Of a stretch of DNA of 64,000 bases, positions 46,601 through 57,088 are shown one piece after another. The position numbers and the translations under genes are program-made. A model generated the notes under the pieces. The model searched no databases. It was not told the origin of the DNA and worked only from the letters and a program-made list of their open reading frames with translations. Within the stretch, counting starts at the first letter, position 1. Each line of letters starts with the position of its first letter. Source of the stretch: Warburgia ugandensis (lineage: Eukaryota; Streptophyta; Magnoliopsida; Canellales; Canellaceae); assembly GCA_035236585.1 (NCBI GenBank), contig CP141132.1, positions 44,953,880 through 45,017,879 on the forward strand, read 5' to 3'.

Positions 46601-48190
46601 AGCTAAGGACATATTTTTCCCACTTAGGAAAAAGATGCTTCCTCCATTAGGGAAGATGACACCCTCTTCCTATATCCCATTTACCCTATTTTGTTTATGT
46701 TTGGTGGATTCCTTTGGGTGGATGCCATTCCCTTCCAAGTTGTGTTTTTTCTTCCTAAAGTGTTCAAACCTATGCCTTGGTTGTTTGATTCTTCTTTGAA
46801 GGTTGGTTAGTCTCCTTACATCTCTTTTGTTTGATTTTACTTCCTTTATTGCTCATTGTTGCTTTTTAATTCTATTACTTTTCGTTACCTAAAGATTAAG
46901 GTATAAGGTTGGTTTTCTCTTGAAGTGATAACCAATGGAAGTCATTGTAGATCTAATCTTATCCTTACTTTTCATTGCCATTTAGTTCTCCTTTTGGTTC
47001 CCTTGAATTTTAGCCTTGTTTTCATTAGTTTCCCTTGTTGTTTACCTTGTTGAATTGCCTTCAAATTCTAAATTTTCCTTGCTTGTTCCTCCAAGAAACA
47101 AGTTTATTCTTCCCTGGTAGTGATAGCCAAGAAAATAAGTGACTTGAGTCTTTGATTTCCCTCTTTTAATTCCATTCTTTCTTCTTAGAGATAGACATAG
47201 TTTTAGGTGTTCCTTTCCTTAAGTTCATTCATTAGTCCAGCCATTTGTTCTTTTTTTTTTCTCTTGGAAACCACTTGCATATTAGAGGAGATCAATTTGA
47301 GGGTTTTTGAAGGTGTTTTTAGAATTGATTTGAATCAAGTTTCATGTCTTGAATTGAACACAATTTTCAGCATTATGTGTATGTTTTATGCATTCAACTT
47401 TTTGGATGTAATTGGTACTATTTCAATGAAATCATTTGAAGTTCTTGTTTACACTTGTCTCCAATAGTGAAGAATTATTTAATTGATTTTTTTAATGTAT
47501 ATAAAGTTATTCTTTTATGTGTTGATGACTTGGAAATAAGAAATAGCATCGTGTTGGAATTTCCAACATAGTAATATCACCTTGTTTATGCTTAATTCTT
47601 CACATTATTTACTACTAGTCTAAGTTATTCTTTATGAAATTAATTAAGCTTTTAAATTGTGTGTTTAGTTATTAGATTAGATTTTATGGTAGTTAGCTAG
47701 AGGTCCATTGATTTCAGTCTATGTCTACCCCATAAGTCATGCACATAAACCCATGGTCCATGCACATGGTTTCAAGGTGTTTTTCCTTTGACAAATTTCT
47801 TAGTTTAGATTAGATTCTCATACTCAAATTCTAGTCTCATTCATGCATTCTAGGTTAGATTTGTTTTGCATCATAGTTCATGCATATTGTCATGCTCATC
47901 AATGCATCTTAATTACTTTGTTTCATGCATTCTTTATAGCTTAATTCCATGCATACAACTTGTATATTTGTTTTCCATAAGTACTACATGTTTTAATGTA
48001 TTAGTTAGATCATTGTTTTAGGTTTATTTTGCACATTAAGTTAGTTAAGAAAGTTTCCATGTTTAGGTTTAGAAAGTTCTAACTTTAGAAAGTTTCTAAT
48101 TTCATACTTTTTTTTTATTTCCATCATTAGTTTAGATTAAAATCTCATTATCTTCGCTAGGCTAGATAGTTTAAAGTAGGGACCACTAGC
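43641..48190 (+). mobile_element. Athila-like copy B: post-pol region and LTR
   Basis: Homologous in the same order to copy A (6440-9742 and 22221-22400): 'gatcttgaagaagatc.gtggaga' (about 43980 and 6710), 'tattcactacaaacgctcagg' (about 45178), 'acacatgcatttttgac.taat' (about 45456), the AAGCCA-rich stretch (45785-45950), and 'agaaagtttctaatttcata' with 'gattaaaatctca' (48087-48150). The integrase and the 'ggggacaatg' signature are absent, so the left end is truncated. The LTR is broken at about 48190 where CACTA-type DNA begins. Short ORFs at 46049-46482 fall in the LTR and have no family resemblance. Confidence 0.6.
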
Positions 48191-48249
48191 ATCACCCTCT
48201 TCATGTAGCTGGTTAAATATATTCATTTTTATTTCTCACACAACTCATT

Positions 48250-49501
48250 GCAGGCCTCCAGATCTTCTTCTATAGGTATTCTTTTATGAAAGAATTTGGA
48301 AGGAACAATACTGCACCCTCTGCCCTAACCTGAATATGGTGGTCCTTCTTGCCCATAGCCCTATACAGGATGTCGTCATTTGTAGCAGTGTTGCTAAGAG
48401 TTCCTATACTCATGCTCTCTTGGGTAAGAATGTCCTGCAAATTTTAATTAGAAGTACATGATTAATTCATTTATTTAATAATATAAAATTGAAAGTAATC
48501 AAGGGTAGACAGATGGAACCACTTACAATGCGAGAAGCAACTTCTGTAGTAGCTTTGCCTATGAATGTTTAGGCACTACAACTCATTAAAATGGGTCATC
48601 TTCCAACGAATGGTGCATTCAGTGGGATCTGTAGTCCCAACTTTCTTTTGGTTTCAAGCAAGAGATTATAATTAAGTAATAAAACTGATATAACTACAAT
48701 ATAATTTGAAAGGATTAAACTGTCACAGATACTTACTTCACACTCTTCTAAACAATCATAGTCCAACCTAGAGAGGTGCTACCACATATTAGTTTCATGC
48801 ACCTTTCTTCCTCTTACACTCTTTGCCTACACATTTGTATATACATAATCAAGTGCAATGAGTGGATGTTACATATAATTAGTTAAATGAAACATTATTT
48901 AACACATACCTCAAATTCAAAGATCATGCAATCCTTTACAAATTCATTCCACACGTCTTGGTCAATGATGTGGGAATAATTGGTTGGCATTGTGTATAAC
49001 CTCGACAAATTATTGACATATGGAGCTATGTGATTGAGAAGAAGTTCTTCCATTTTTTCCATCACTTACCAACTCCTTACAAAAGCATGCATCTTCCTAT
49101 TCTTAGGTACATCAAAGGCAGTCTAGAAAGTACAAATTAAGCACGTTACTAAATTTGAAAGTAAGAAGATAAGGTGTGTTATAAATTATATAATACATAT
49201 TATTTTTACATACCTTCCCCATTTCCTATATAAGACATCTTCAATCATCAAATATGATAAGCACCATAATTCTTACTTTGGAGTAGAGAAAACTATTATA
49301 AGATGTTGTACTCCCACTTATCTCTTACCCTTTACTGTGGTATTGGGCAATTTCTTCAATTCCCTTTAAGTTTCTCTTGAAAATCTTTTCCATCATTGTT
49401 CACCATCTACCCTTTCCCTTTTGAGGGCTATTGAGTTTAACCTCTTGTTCATGCTCCTGATATTATTCATATTCATCTATGTTGTTCAGGTTCCATCTTT
49501 A
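48250..49501 (-). pseudogene. CACTA (En/Spm) TNPA-type transposase-like gene, five exons, degenerate
   Basis: Read on the minus strand with mostly canonical splice sites: exon A 49501-49214 (donor GTATGT), B 49122-48910 (GTATGT), C 48826-48737 (GTAAGT), D about 48655-48527 (GTAAGT, acceptor unclear), E 48434 to about 48250. Exons A, B and C hold whole codons. Readable parts: 'EEIAQYHSKG', 'YNSFLYSKVRIMV' (A); 'FDVPKNRKMHAFVRSW', 'DQDVWNEFVKDCMIFEFE' (B); 'AKSVRGRKVHETNMW' (C); 'TFIGKATTEVASRI' (D); 'NDDILYRAMGKKDHH' (E). These resemble the plant Ptta/En/Spm transposase_24 family (inference from pattern). Exon A has about six stops, B one, C one, D two, E none before its end. Not functional. 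Confidence 0.6.
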
Positions 49502-49678
49502 CTACAAACAGAAATATAATGATATCAGAACAATGAAATCAAATAGTTCATGTAATGCATTTAAAGAAGACAAAAGTACAACAAAACATGAGAAACTTGT
49601 TATCTTAAGTACAAAATAAGTAATACAAGACCACCTACAATTAGATATTATTGCTCAAAGTAAATAGACATGTATAAG

Positions 49679-50480
49679 CCATTATTAACATTCCCCTTCT
49701 CAATTTAAGATGGAAATTCCATTGAACTAGGAAATTCCATGGATGTATCTTCTTTCTCTAAACAGTGTGATAACACTAAACCACTTGCCACTTAATTAAC
49801 GACTAGTATAGAATGTTCTCATTCATTTTACATTTCCTTGCTTTAGAACTTTCATAATTTAGAAGTATGCTAATTTCTAATTTTAGAATCTAACACATAG
49901 ATCTTAGATTCTTTCTTTTAAAGCTTTTGTTGACATTCCATCTTTCTTTGCATACATCTTAGGACCACTTGAAGAATTAAATGCAACATTGATTCTTAGA
50001 TTTAACACTTTCCTAAATTAGAAGAATGGTACTTTTTATTTTTAATCTTATTATAATCCATTATTAACAGTCTCCTTTTTTGAAAGGATATTCCATGGAT
50101 CTAACTTCTTTCTCTAAACAATGTGATAACCATAAACCACCTAACACTTAATTAACAACTTAACCAAAACATGAGAAGATTTTGCATGTTTAATTAGTTT
50201 TTCAAGGATCATAAACGATTGTGCAGCTAGTATAGAATGTCTTCATCATTTTACTTTCTTTGTTTGAGAACTTTTCTAATTTAGAAATATGCTACTTTCT
50301 AATTTTAGAATTTGACACATAGATCTTAGATTCTTTCTTCTTAAAGCTTTGTTAACTTTTCATATTTCTGTACACACATCTTAGGATCACTTTGGGAACT
50401 AAATGCATGATCAATTCTTAGATTTAGCATTTTGTTGAATTAAAACATGATACTTTCTATTTTAATCTCATGTTTAGTTT
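49679..50480 (+). repeat. Two-copy tandem duplication, about 380-420 bp period
   Basis: 'ccattattaaca' at 49679 and 50058, and 'atcttagattctttctt' at 49901 and 50323. The intervening sequence is similar throughout, with a roughly 40-bp insertion in the second copy ('aaccaaaacatgagaagatt' region). No genes; it lies between the transposase exons and the short-repeat array. Confidence 0.75.
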
Positions 50481-50789
50481 AGTTAGGCTTTCTATCTTTT
50501 GCATTCATTACAAGACCAGCTTAGGACCACATACATGTTTGTATTTATATAGAGCAATTAAGAAAATTTTCTAGTTCTAATAAGAATATGAATCAACATA
50601 TTAAATCCCCCACACCTTTCATTACAAGAATCACAAAAGCAAATAACAAAGCTAAAAATAATATAACAAATAGCAACAGTCATTTTATACATTCTCTATG
50701 AGATAACACTATTACACATGAGGGTTTTAATGTTCGCATAAAGAAGTTGCCTATTTCACTACCAACTTTGTAAATATTTTACAAGTTGA

Positions 50790-51356
50790 TTACAAATGGA
50801 CAACTTTAAAAAATATAGGCATAAGAAGTTGTTTAATTGTAAATGACGATAAAAAACTGGCACAGAGAGAGAATTTTTTGTGAAGATGACTTTAAAAGTC
50901 ATTTACATTTAAATGACTTCCTAAGTTGACAACTTTTAAAGTCGTTTCAACCTAAGCAACTTTAAAATGAACAACTTTTGAAGTCATTTACTAGCAACTT
51001 CAAAAGTATGTCAATAAATTTAACGGGAAAATTAGATTAAGCAAGAATGGACTTTTAAAGTCATTTATCTCTAAGTGACTTCAAATGTTGATTACTTTTA
51101 AAGTCATTTATACCTCAATGACTTTAAAAGTCAACAACTTTTGAAGTCATTTATTGTAAGTGAATTAAAAAATAAATGACTTCAAAAGTACTGGTAAGAA
51201 GATTATATTACACAGGAATGAACTTTTAAAGTCGTTTGATTGTAAACAACTTCAAACGTCAATGACTTTTGAAGTCGCATGAGTGAGATGACTTTAAAAG
51301 TACATTTATGCATATGCTTTTGAAGTCGTTTAGTACTAAATGACTTCTAAAGTCCT
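50790..51356 (+). repeat. Array of ACTTTTAAAGTC-type short inverted/direct repeats
   Basis: About two dozen copies of a 12-18 bp word around 'acttttaaagtcatttat' occur in both orientations (for example 50890, 50932, 50968, 51050, 51089, 51118, 51219, 51259). The core GACTTTAAAAGTC is itself a palindrome. Such arrays are typical of the subterminal regions of CACTA elements, where TNPA binds (family knowledge). 'cactaccaacttt' at 50757 just outside could be a decayed terminus. A separate group lies at 52139-52265. Confidence 0.75.
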
Positions 51357-51364
51357 TGTTCATT

Positions 51365-51372
51365 TATAAATA
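51365..51372 (+). promoter_or_regulatory. TATA box next to the repeat array
   Basis: TATAAATA begins 9 bp after the end of the array and is followed 50 bp later by the ATG of a tiny ORF. Position fits the TNP2 promoter of a CACTA element. Confidence 0.45.
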
Positions 51373-51421
51373 GCTGACCACATATCTTTTTTTCCTATAT
51401 CCTCTTTTTCTCTCAGGTAGC

Positions 51422-51484
51422 ATGATGGCTTCCTCCTTGGTCCTTATGCTTCTTTCTTTTTCCCTTCTTGCTTTCCATTTTTGA
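51422..51484 (+). CDS. 20-residue hydrophobic mini-ORF, unknown
   Basis: ATG at 51422, stop at 51482-51484. It starts with Met-Met-Ala-Ser-Ser and is followed almost entirely by Leu, Phe, Ser and Ala, so it looks like a bare signal peptide. It lies 50 bp downstream of the TATA box. It could be the first exon of a longer gene (no clear donor seen), an upstream ORF of TNP2, or chance. Confidence 0.2.
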   Translation: MMASSLVLMLLSFSLLAFHF

Positions 51485-52138
51485 TATTTTGACTATTTGT
51501 ATCATGAAAAAAACTGAAAGTAAGCCATAACTTCTTTTTATCACAAATTGCTTTATTGTTGCTCACACTCTCTATTTTCATTTTGTAGATCATGTGGGTT
51601 TTCTCACTACAGATGATGGGGTTAAGAAGTCTGTTGGATCATCCTTATTTCGGGAAAATCATATTATTTCATTACAAATGACAACTACTTCTCTCTCTAA
51701 CCCTCAATATTGAAGAAAGGGAGAACATTACAATTTGTGGTTATCACCCAAAATTAGAGTTTGATGAAGAGTGGTAGTTATACCATCAACTTTTGGCCAA
51801 GAAAAGTGAAGCACACACACTGTCTCTCTCTCTCCATAGAATGGGTGTGAACTGAATACTAGGCTAGATTTTGATGAAAAAGAGCAGATTCACTATTTGA
51901 TCTTGTATTAATAAGATCTAATAATATGTAAGATTTGATATATGTAGCATTGGATGTAATCAAATAAAAATTTGATTTCATTGTTGAGTTGTTTGCTTAT
52001 GTGTGTGTGTGTGTGTGTGTCTATATATATATATATAATGTATGTTTGTATTTGTCAAATCGGTTTCCTTGCGTATTTATCTAAGGTATTGTAATAGACA
52101 AAAAGTAAATAAATACATATTTAATGTGAAAATATAAA
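51485..52138 (+). other. Non-coding stretch with (GT)n(TA)n microsatellite
   Basis: Probably 5' untranslated or intronic DNA of the TNP2 gene. A GT run followed by a TA run covers 52001-52037. The readable piece 'TTDDGVKKSVGSS' (about 51609) has no family I recognise. Confidence 0.4.
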
Positions 52139-52265
52139 GATTTTTGAAGTTGTTTTTTTGTAAATGGCTTTAAAAATCCATACTTTTAAAGTTGTTTGCA
52201 TATAAACGACTTTAAATTCCACACTTTTAAAGTTGTTTGTAGCAAATGACTTCAATTGTATGTCT
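52139..52265 (+). repeat. Second small group of ACTTTTAAAGT repeats
   Basis: At least three units of 'acttttaaagttgtttg' and inverted forms, like those at 50790-51356 but about 0.8 kb further right, between the TATA box and the TNP2 coding remnant. Likely intronic. Confidence 0.7.
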
Positions 52266-52739
52266 GTTTTAAGGATTATTTCGTCATGTTCTACCATTCA
52301 TTTTGTATCTGTGTTTTTATCTATGCACAAAAATTAAGCCAGATTTTTGTTTCACTACTCTGAACCAAATCCTACCTGTGAATTCTAACTACATTCACAA
52401 ATTCAGGGTCGATATCGATTTTTGAGTATTGATTAGTATCTCTTTATTTGTCTCATATGTATTATGCATATTTGAAGAATTTTTACAAGGTTATGGGGTA
52501 GAAATTTTCCTTTTTAAATTTAATTTTATTCTTGAATGTGTTTGTCATATTTTCCTTTTTTTTTTATTGTTAATTGAAAATCCTCATGAAATGTAGTTAT
52601 TTCAAATACTTCTAATTCTTATATACTTAGTGTTTGGTAAAATGCATAAACTAATGATTTCATGTCTAACAAGTCTCCACACAGATTTGCTTCAATTTCT
52701 TGTGATATGGACAAATATGCTTTGATGACAATGATAAGA

Positions 52740-53347
52740 ACACCAAAAGAATATGATGAGGGAACAAAAAATTCATAGAGTTTGACCTCAAGAAGGTTTT
52801 GATCATAATCACATATGTTGTCCATGCTCAAAATGTGGAAACTTGAAAAAAGTAAGTGTAGGGGTGTTGAGAGAACACTTGTGCTTCAATGGAATTGATG
52901 AAAACTACCACCCATGGATTTGGAATGGAGAATAACTTCAGCATAGGACCTCGACAAGGCCTAGAAGATGTGCCATCGTAGGAAGTGTTGGAGACAGTAC
53001 AACTGTACTGATGTTTTGAGATGCATATGATGACTTCCAAGATGACCCTTAACAATTTCATACTACATTAGAGGAAGCTGATGAACCATTGTTCCTTGAG
53101 TATAAGATTATTCCAAGCTGTTTGCAGTGGTAGAACTTTACGATGTGAAATCAAGTTTCAATTTTTTAGATCAAGGTGTTACAGAAGTCTTGAAAATAGT
53201 GGGTAAGATGCTATCAAAGGATAATAAATTGGTGAGTTCTGCATAGAAAGCAAAGAAAACCCTGGCTGCACTAGGGTTGAAGTATGAGAAGATACATGTA
53301 TGTCCCAATGATTGCATCTTGTATTGGAAGGAGCACAATGATAAAAC
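52740..53347 (+). pseudogene. CACTA TNP2 transposase, N-terminal part (truncated)
   Basis: TNP2 is the catalytic CACTA transposase. The transposase-associated domain is seen as 'HICCPCSKCGN', 'VSVGVLREHLCFNGI' and 'NYHPWIWNGE' (52810-52932; Cys residues of the zinc-like motif kept). A second block follows: 'LFAVVELYDVKSSF' (about 53118), 'VLKIVGKMLSKDNKLVSSA' and 'LGLKYEKIHVCPNDCILYW' (to 53335). Stops occur after 'WNGE' and after 'VSSA', with frame changes between the blocks. The gene is cut at 53348 by a reverse LTR; the rest must lie beyond that insertion, outside the window. Confidence 0.85.
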
Positions 53348-54983
53348 TATGATGACCCGGGTTTTATATGATGCAAATTTGATAAAAAGGCAAGATCTCT
53401 TGTTTTAGAAATATGAAATGCATGAAATTCTTTTTCTTTTTGAAAAATAATCTTTCATATAAAACCCCGAGTGTCAAAACACATTTTCAAATCATACATC
53501 CATGGCATAGTTTTAAATTGACTCTATTCCCAAGAAAGTGTTAGTCACAGCCTCAGTTACAGAGAGTAACTATAATCAAGTAACACTGAAAGATAAGGTA
53601 CGGGTTTACTCACTTCTACTTAGTTTGGACGTTCTCTATCACAGGTCTGTCGCCGTATATCCTGTCCTTAAGTGTTTACTTTGTGTCTGAAAAATGTTAA
53701 GGATTGGGTGAGTATATACTCTACTCAGTAGGCGTCTATCACTACTAGTTTTACAATGCATGCTATGTTTAAAATCATATGCTCTTTAAAACATGTGCAT
53801 GTTTGTACACTCATGTTTAATATCGATATTAAAAACCATTGTTGGAATATTGATGACTTAAAGAATTGCATAATCTAAGTCGAAAGTATCATATATATAT
53901 ATATATATATCATAAACATAATGATATGCATAAGATGCTCAACTGAATCCAACTCATGGATGTATGGTATGGTCGACCAACCTCATGTCTGCCATATGCA
54001 ATGCAAGTAAATCCTCAAAACATAGGGCCCATTATGCCCACGACCACACCGCCGTGTGGTCCCCGGGTACCTGAGGACACTCGGTCATAGCCTCCACGAG
54101 GCATATGACACTTATTCGTCATAAATCATGCAATTTATCAAATCGGTTGCAAAACATGCATGCAATGCATAAAATCTGCTCATGCTAGTATCACATTCAA
54201 AGTCATAACCCTGCCTAAAAGCCTAGAAGCCTGTCAGCTCTCTCTGGCCCGCCCTCATCGGCCAAGGCTACACTTATCATGCACTCTATGCATGTAGCAC
54301 ATGTCTTGGCAATATATGCAATCGTTTGCAAAAACATATATATGCATAATGTATTTATCATATGCATGCTGAATTCATTTATAAAATTAAGTCATGCTAA
54401 ACAAGTCATATAACCTGCATTCTCAAAACAATCATGGGCTCTTTTTAAAAGTCTAGTAGCGATAAAGCACCTACCTGTTTTGGTCATGCTAGCTCCCTTG
54501 TCCTCGTACGCTCCTGCTCATAGTTTAGGGGAACAAGGTTAGCTTAGCCTATTTCTATAGGTTTTAGAAGGGTTGATCTCACTACTTAGGCATTAAGGGT
54601 TCATTCCCATGCCTATGGGTGTCCTAAGGTCCTAACTGGGCCTTAGTATCATCACGTTTACAAAGGTTTAGTGGCCCCACACCACTATCATAGTTTAAGG
54701 GTCATGCCCATCATAGATAGGGCCTTGATCAAGTATTTTATGGTTTGGGTGTGTCTGCGTCGTCGATATGGACACAACGCCTTTCACGGCGCCTCAATCG
54801 GAGCCCTACGAGGTGGAAGCCCGGGACGTTAACGCGTCCCGCATCAGTGGCGCGCGCCCCAGCTGGCGCGTCTGCAGACGCATCGAGCTTCTACCCGTGA
54901 TTCTCATCTGCGAGCGTGTCCAAGGACACACCTGTCGAGTTTACTCAATGCACGGGGTGCGTTTCGGTTTAACAGGGACCTGG
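53348..54983 (-). repeat. Reverse Tekay-type LTR, first segment
   Basis: The plus strand begins TATGATGACCCGGG (first dinucleotide TA instead of TG) and resembles 26769-28660. The GAGTATA/TATACTC inverted repeat is partly kept (about 53706-53728). At about 54112-54310 it departs from its relatives: the middle of the hairpin cassette is missing and different DNA is present. It is interrupted at 54984 and resumes at 63183, ending at 63796. It sits in the TNP2 gene. Whether it is solo is unknown because the far end is outside the window. Confidence 0.8.
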
Positions 54984-57088
54984 TGTACTGCCCGAGCAGT
55001 TTACACTATAAGAAATGAACTGTGTTGAATGTTTTATCTTATTTAAAATAGTAAATGAAGTAATTTGTAAGGAAACTTAGTACCATTAGATTCTACTCAA
55101 AAAATGGAATCCAACGCCTCAAAGAACGCCAAAAACGGGGTTCGTATGAAGAAGTTACGGCCATTTAAAGATTAGGGGTATTTTTGTAAATTAAACAAAA
55201 AATGAAAAAGAATGAAAACGCAGGGGGCCGTTTTGATAACGGCACCCCCTGTCTTCTTCCTCCTCCCAATTTCTCTAGAAACCCTCCTCTCCCGACTTTT
55301 CTAGAAAACACCAGGGGAAATGGCGGCACCACCATTGAGGGGCAACACCTTCTTCCCTCTATAAATACCCTACACCCGTTCTCTTCAAAATCATGATTTT
55401 TCGATCATTTCGGACTGGGGTTTCCGGAAAAAATCGAAAACCCAATTTCCCTGCGATTTTTGGCAACGGCCAAGCCCAAGTCAGGTCGACCATTCTTTTA
55501 CCTGTCCCCCCATTCCCCTCTCTTCTCTTTTCCGGTCTTGGCATTGGGGTTTTTCTCTTCATTGAGTTTTCCAGTGGCATGGAGTTTTAGAACCGGAACA
55601 GAGGTCTACCACCGGCGATAGGCGCTCCCTAGGCTACCCAGGGAAGCCGTTTTTCCCTTTTTCTCTCCTTTTTACTTCCCCCAGGATAAGATCCATGCCA
55701 GATGTGGTCTTTTCCCAGCCGATTTTTCTAGCAGGAGAAGACGAAGCCGGTTCCAACCAGCCCTGTACGAACCAGGCATCCCAGGGACACCATGCTCCAC
55801 GTGCGCTTGGGATGGGTTCCAGGTGTACGACAGTGTGTACACTGCCCTGGTGCAGCCTTTGGGCGCTTACAAGACGTGGGGCCCGGGTCCTGGCTCGACC
55901 AGGATGCGCGGGGTGCCCTGGGAGCTGAGACACGCCATGCTACACCAAAGGTACGACCGTGCGATGCCATCCAGGATGTGCGTCATAGTGCATCGCTTGA
56001 GCATGCATGTGTGCGTCCAAAAAGCAGTCCCTGGCACGGCCTTTGGGGGCGCACGAAGGTGAGGCGGTCGCGGTTCAACCAGGATGCACGGGTGTCCTGG
56101 GAACTGGGACACGCGGACCTAATGAGCCTATAAAGTTAGGACCAGAGGACAATTTACAGAGTTAACCAGTGAATAGTAGATCCACATCATAGGATCTATC
56201 CTGACAATGAATTAGGCAAGGACCCATGGACCCTAAACGACAAATCTAGTGATCTACTTTCTAAAAATAGATCAAAATTGATAAGGACTCCGTGTATCCA
56301 TTCATATCCAGGAGTTTATAAATGAGACCTAGGGACGAGTTGAGTGATGAAGGACGCGACTCCAAGAGACTTCGAGGTAGGTGCTCTATCACTACTAGAC
56401 CTTTTAAAAGAACCCATGATTGTTTTGAGAATGCATGTTTTAAGTTTAAGTTATATGACTTGTTTAGCATGACTTAATTTTATAAATAAATTCAGCATGC
56501 ATATGACAAATACATTATGCATAGACATGTTTGCAAACAATTGCATATATTGTATGATTTGTGAGCATTGAGTTTTTGAAAGATTGCATGTCCTTGAGGG
56601 TTACCAAAAGACATTGGAGTGCCCAAAAGACGCTGGGTAGGCAGTTGTGAGGGACCCAAAGAGGGCAGGTTTTGGAAAAGAGGTTTTTGCTTGTTTGATC
56701 CTATATGATATGGGCTAATAAGCTTATGGACACTATGCCGAGGGGTCTGGGGTGGCCTCCCAGCCTCTACCACTATTAGGTGGAATGGGTACCACGCCCA
56801 AAAAGGGCATGTCCCTGCTTCGACTGCATGTGGTACAGGGGGCTACCACTAGTGTCACAGCACTGGGTCGAAGTGTCATATGCCCCATGGAGGCTTATGA
56901 CCCTATGTCCCTAGGTACCCGAGGACCACACAGTGGCGAGGTCGTGGGCATAGTGGGCCCTATGGTTTGAGGATTTACTTGCATTGCATATGGCATGACA
57001 TGAGGTTGGTTGACCATACCAGATATCCATGAGTTGGATTCAGTTGAGCATTTTATGCATATCATTCTGCTTATGATACATATGAGAT
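54984..57088 (+). repeat. 5' LTR of copy 2, 3' end deleted
   Basis: Matches 60480-62600 and then changes to internal DNA after 'catatgagat'. Contains TATAAATA (55360-55367), a GC-rich leader zone (about 55760-56110) with the CCTGGctcgaCCAGG hairpin (55889-55903), and GGGCTaataAGCTT (56712-56725). Overlapping ORFs on both strands in the GC-rich zone are not genes. Confidence 0.88.

Noticed and set aside
48194..48215. CACTAGCATCACCC as the left terminus of the CACTA element
   Set aside because: Only five bases match, no subterminal repeats follow and no reverse-complement partner was found. Not called as a TIR.
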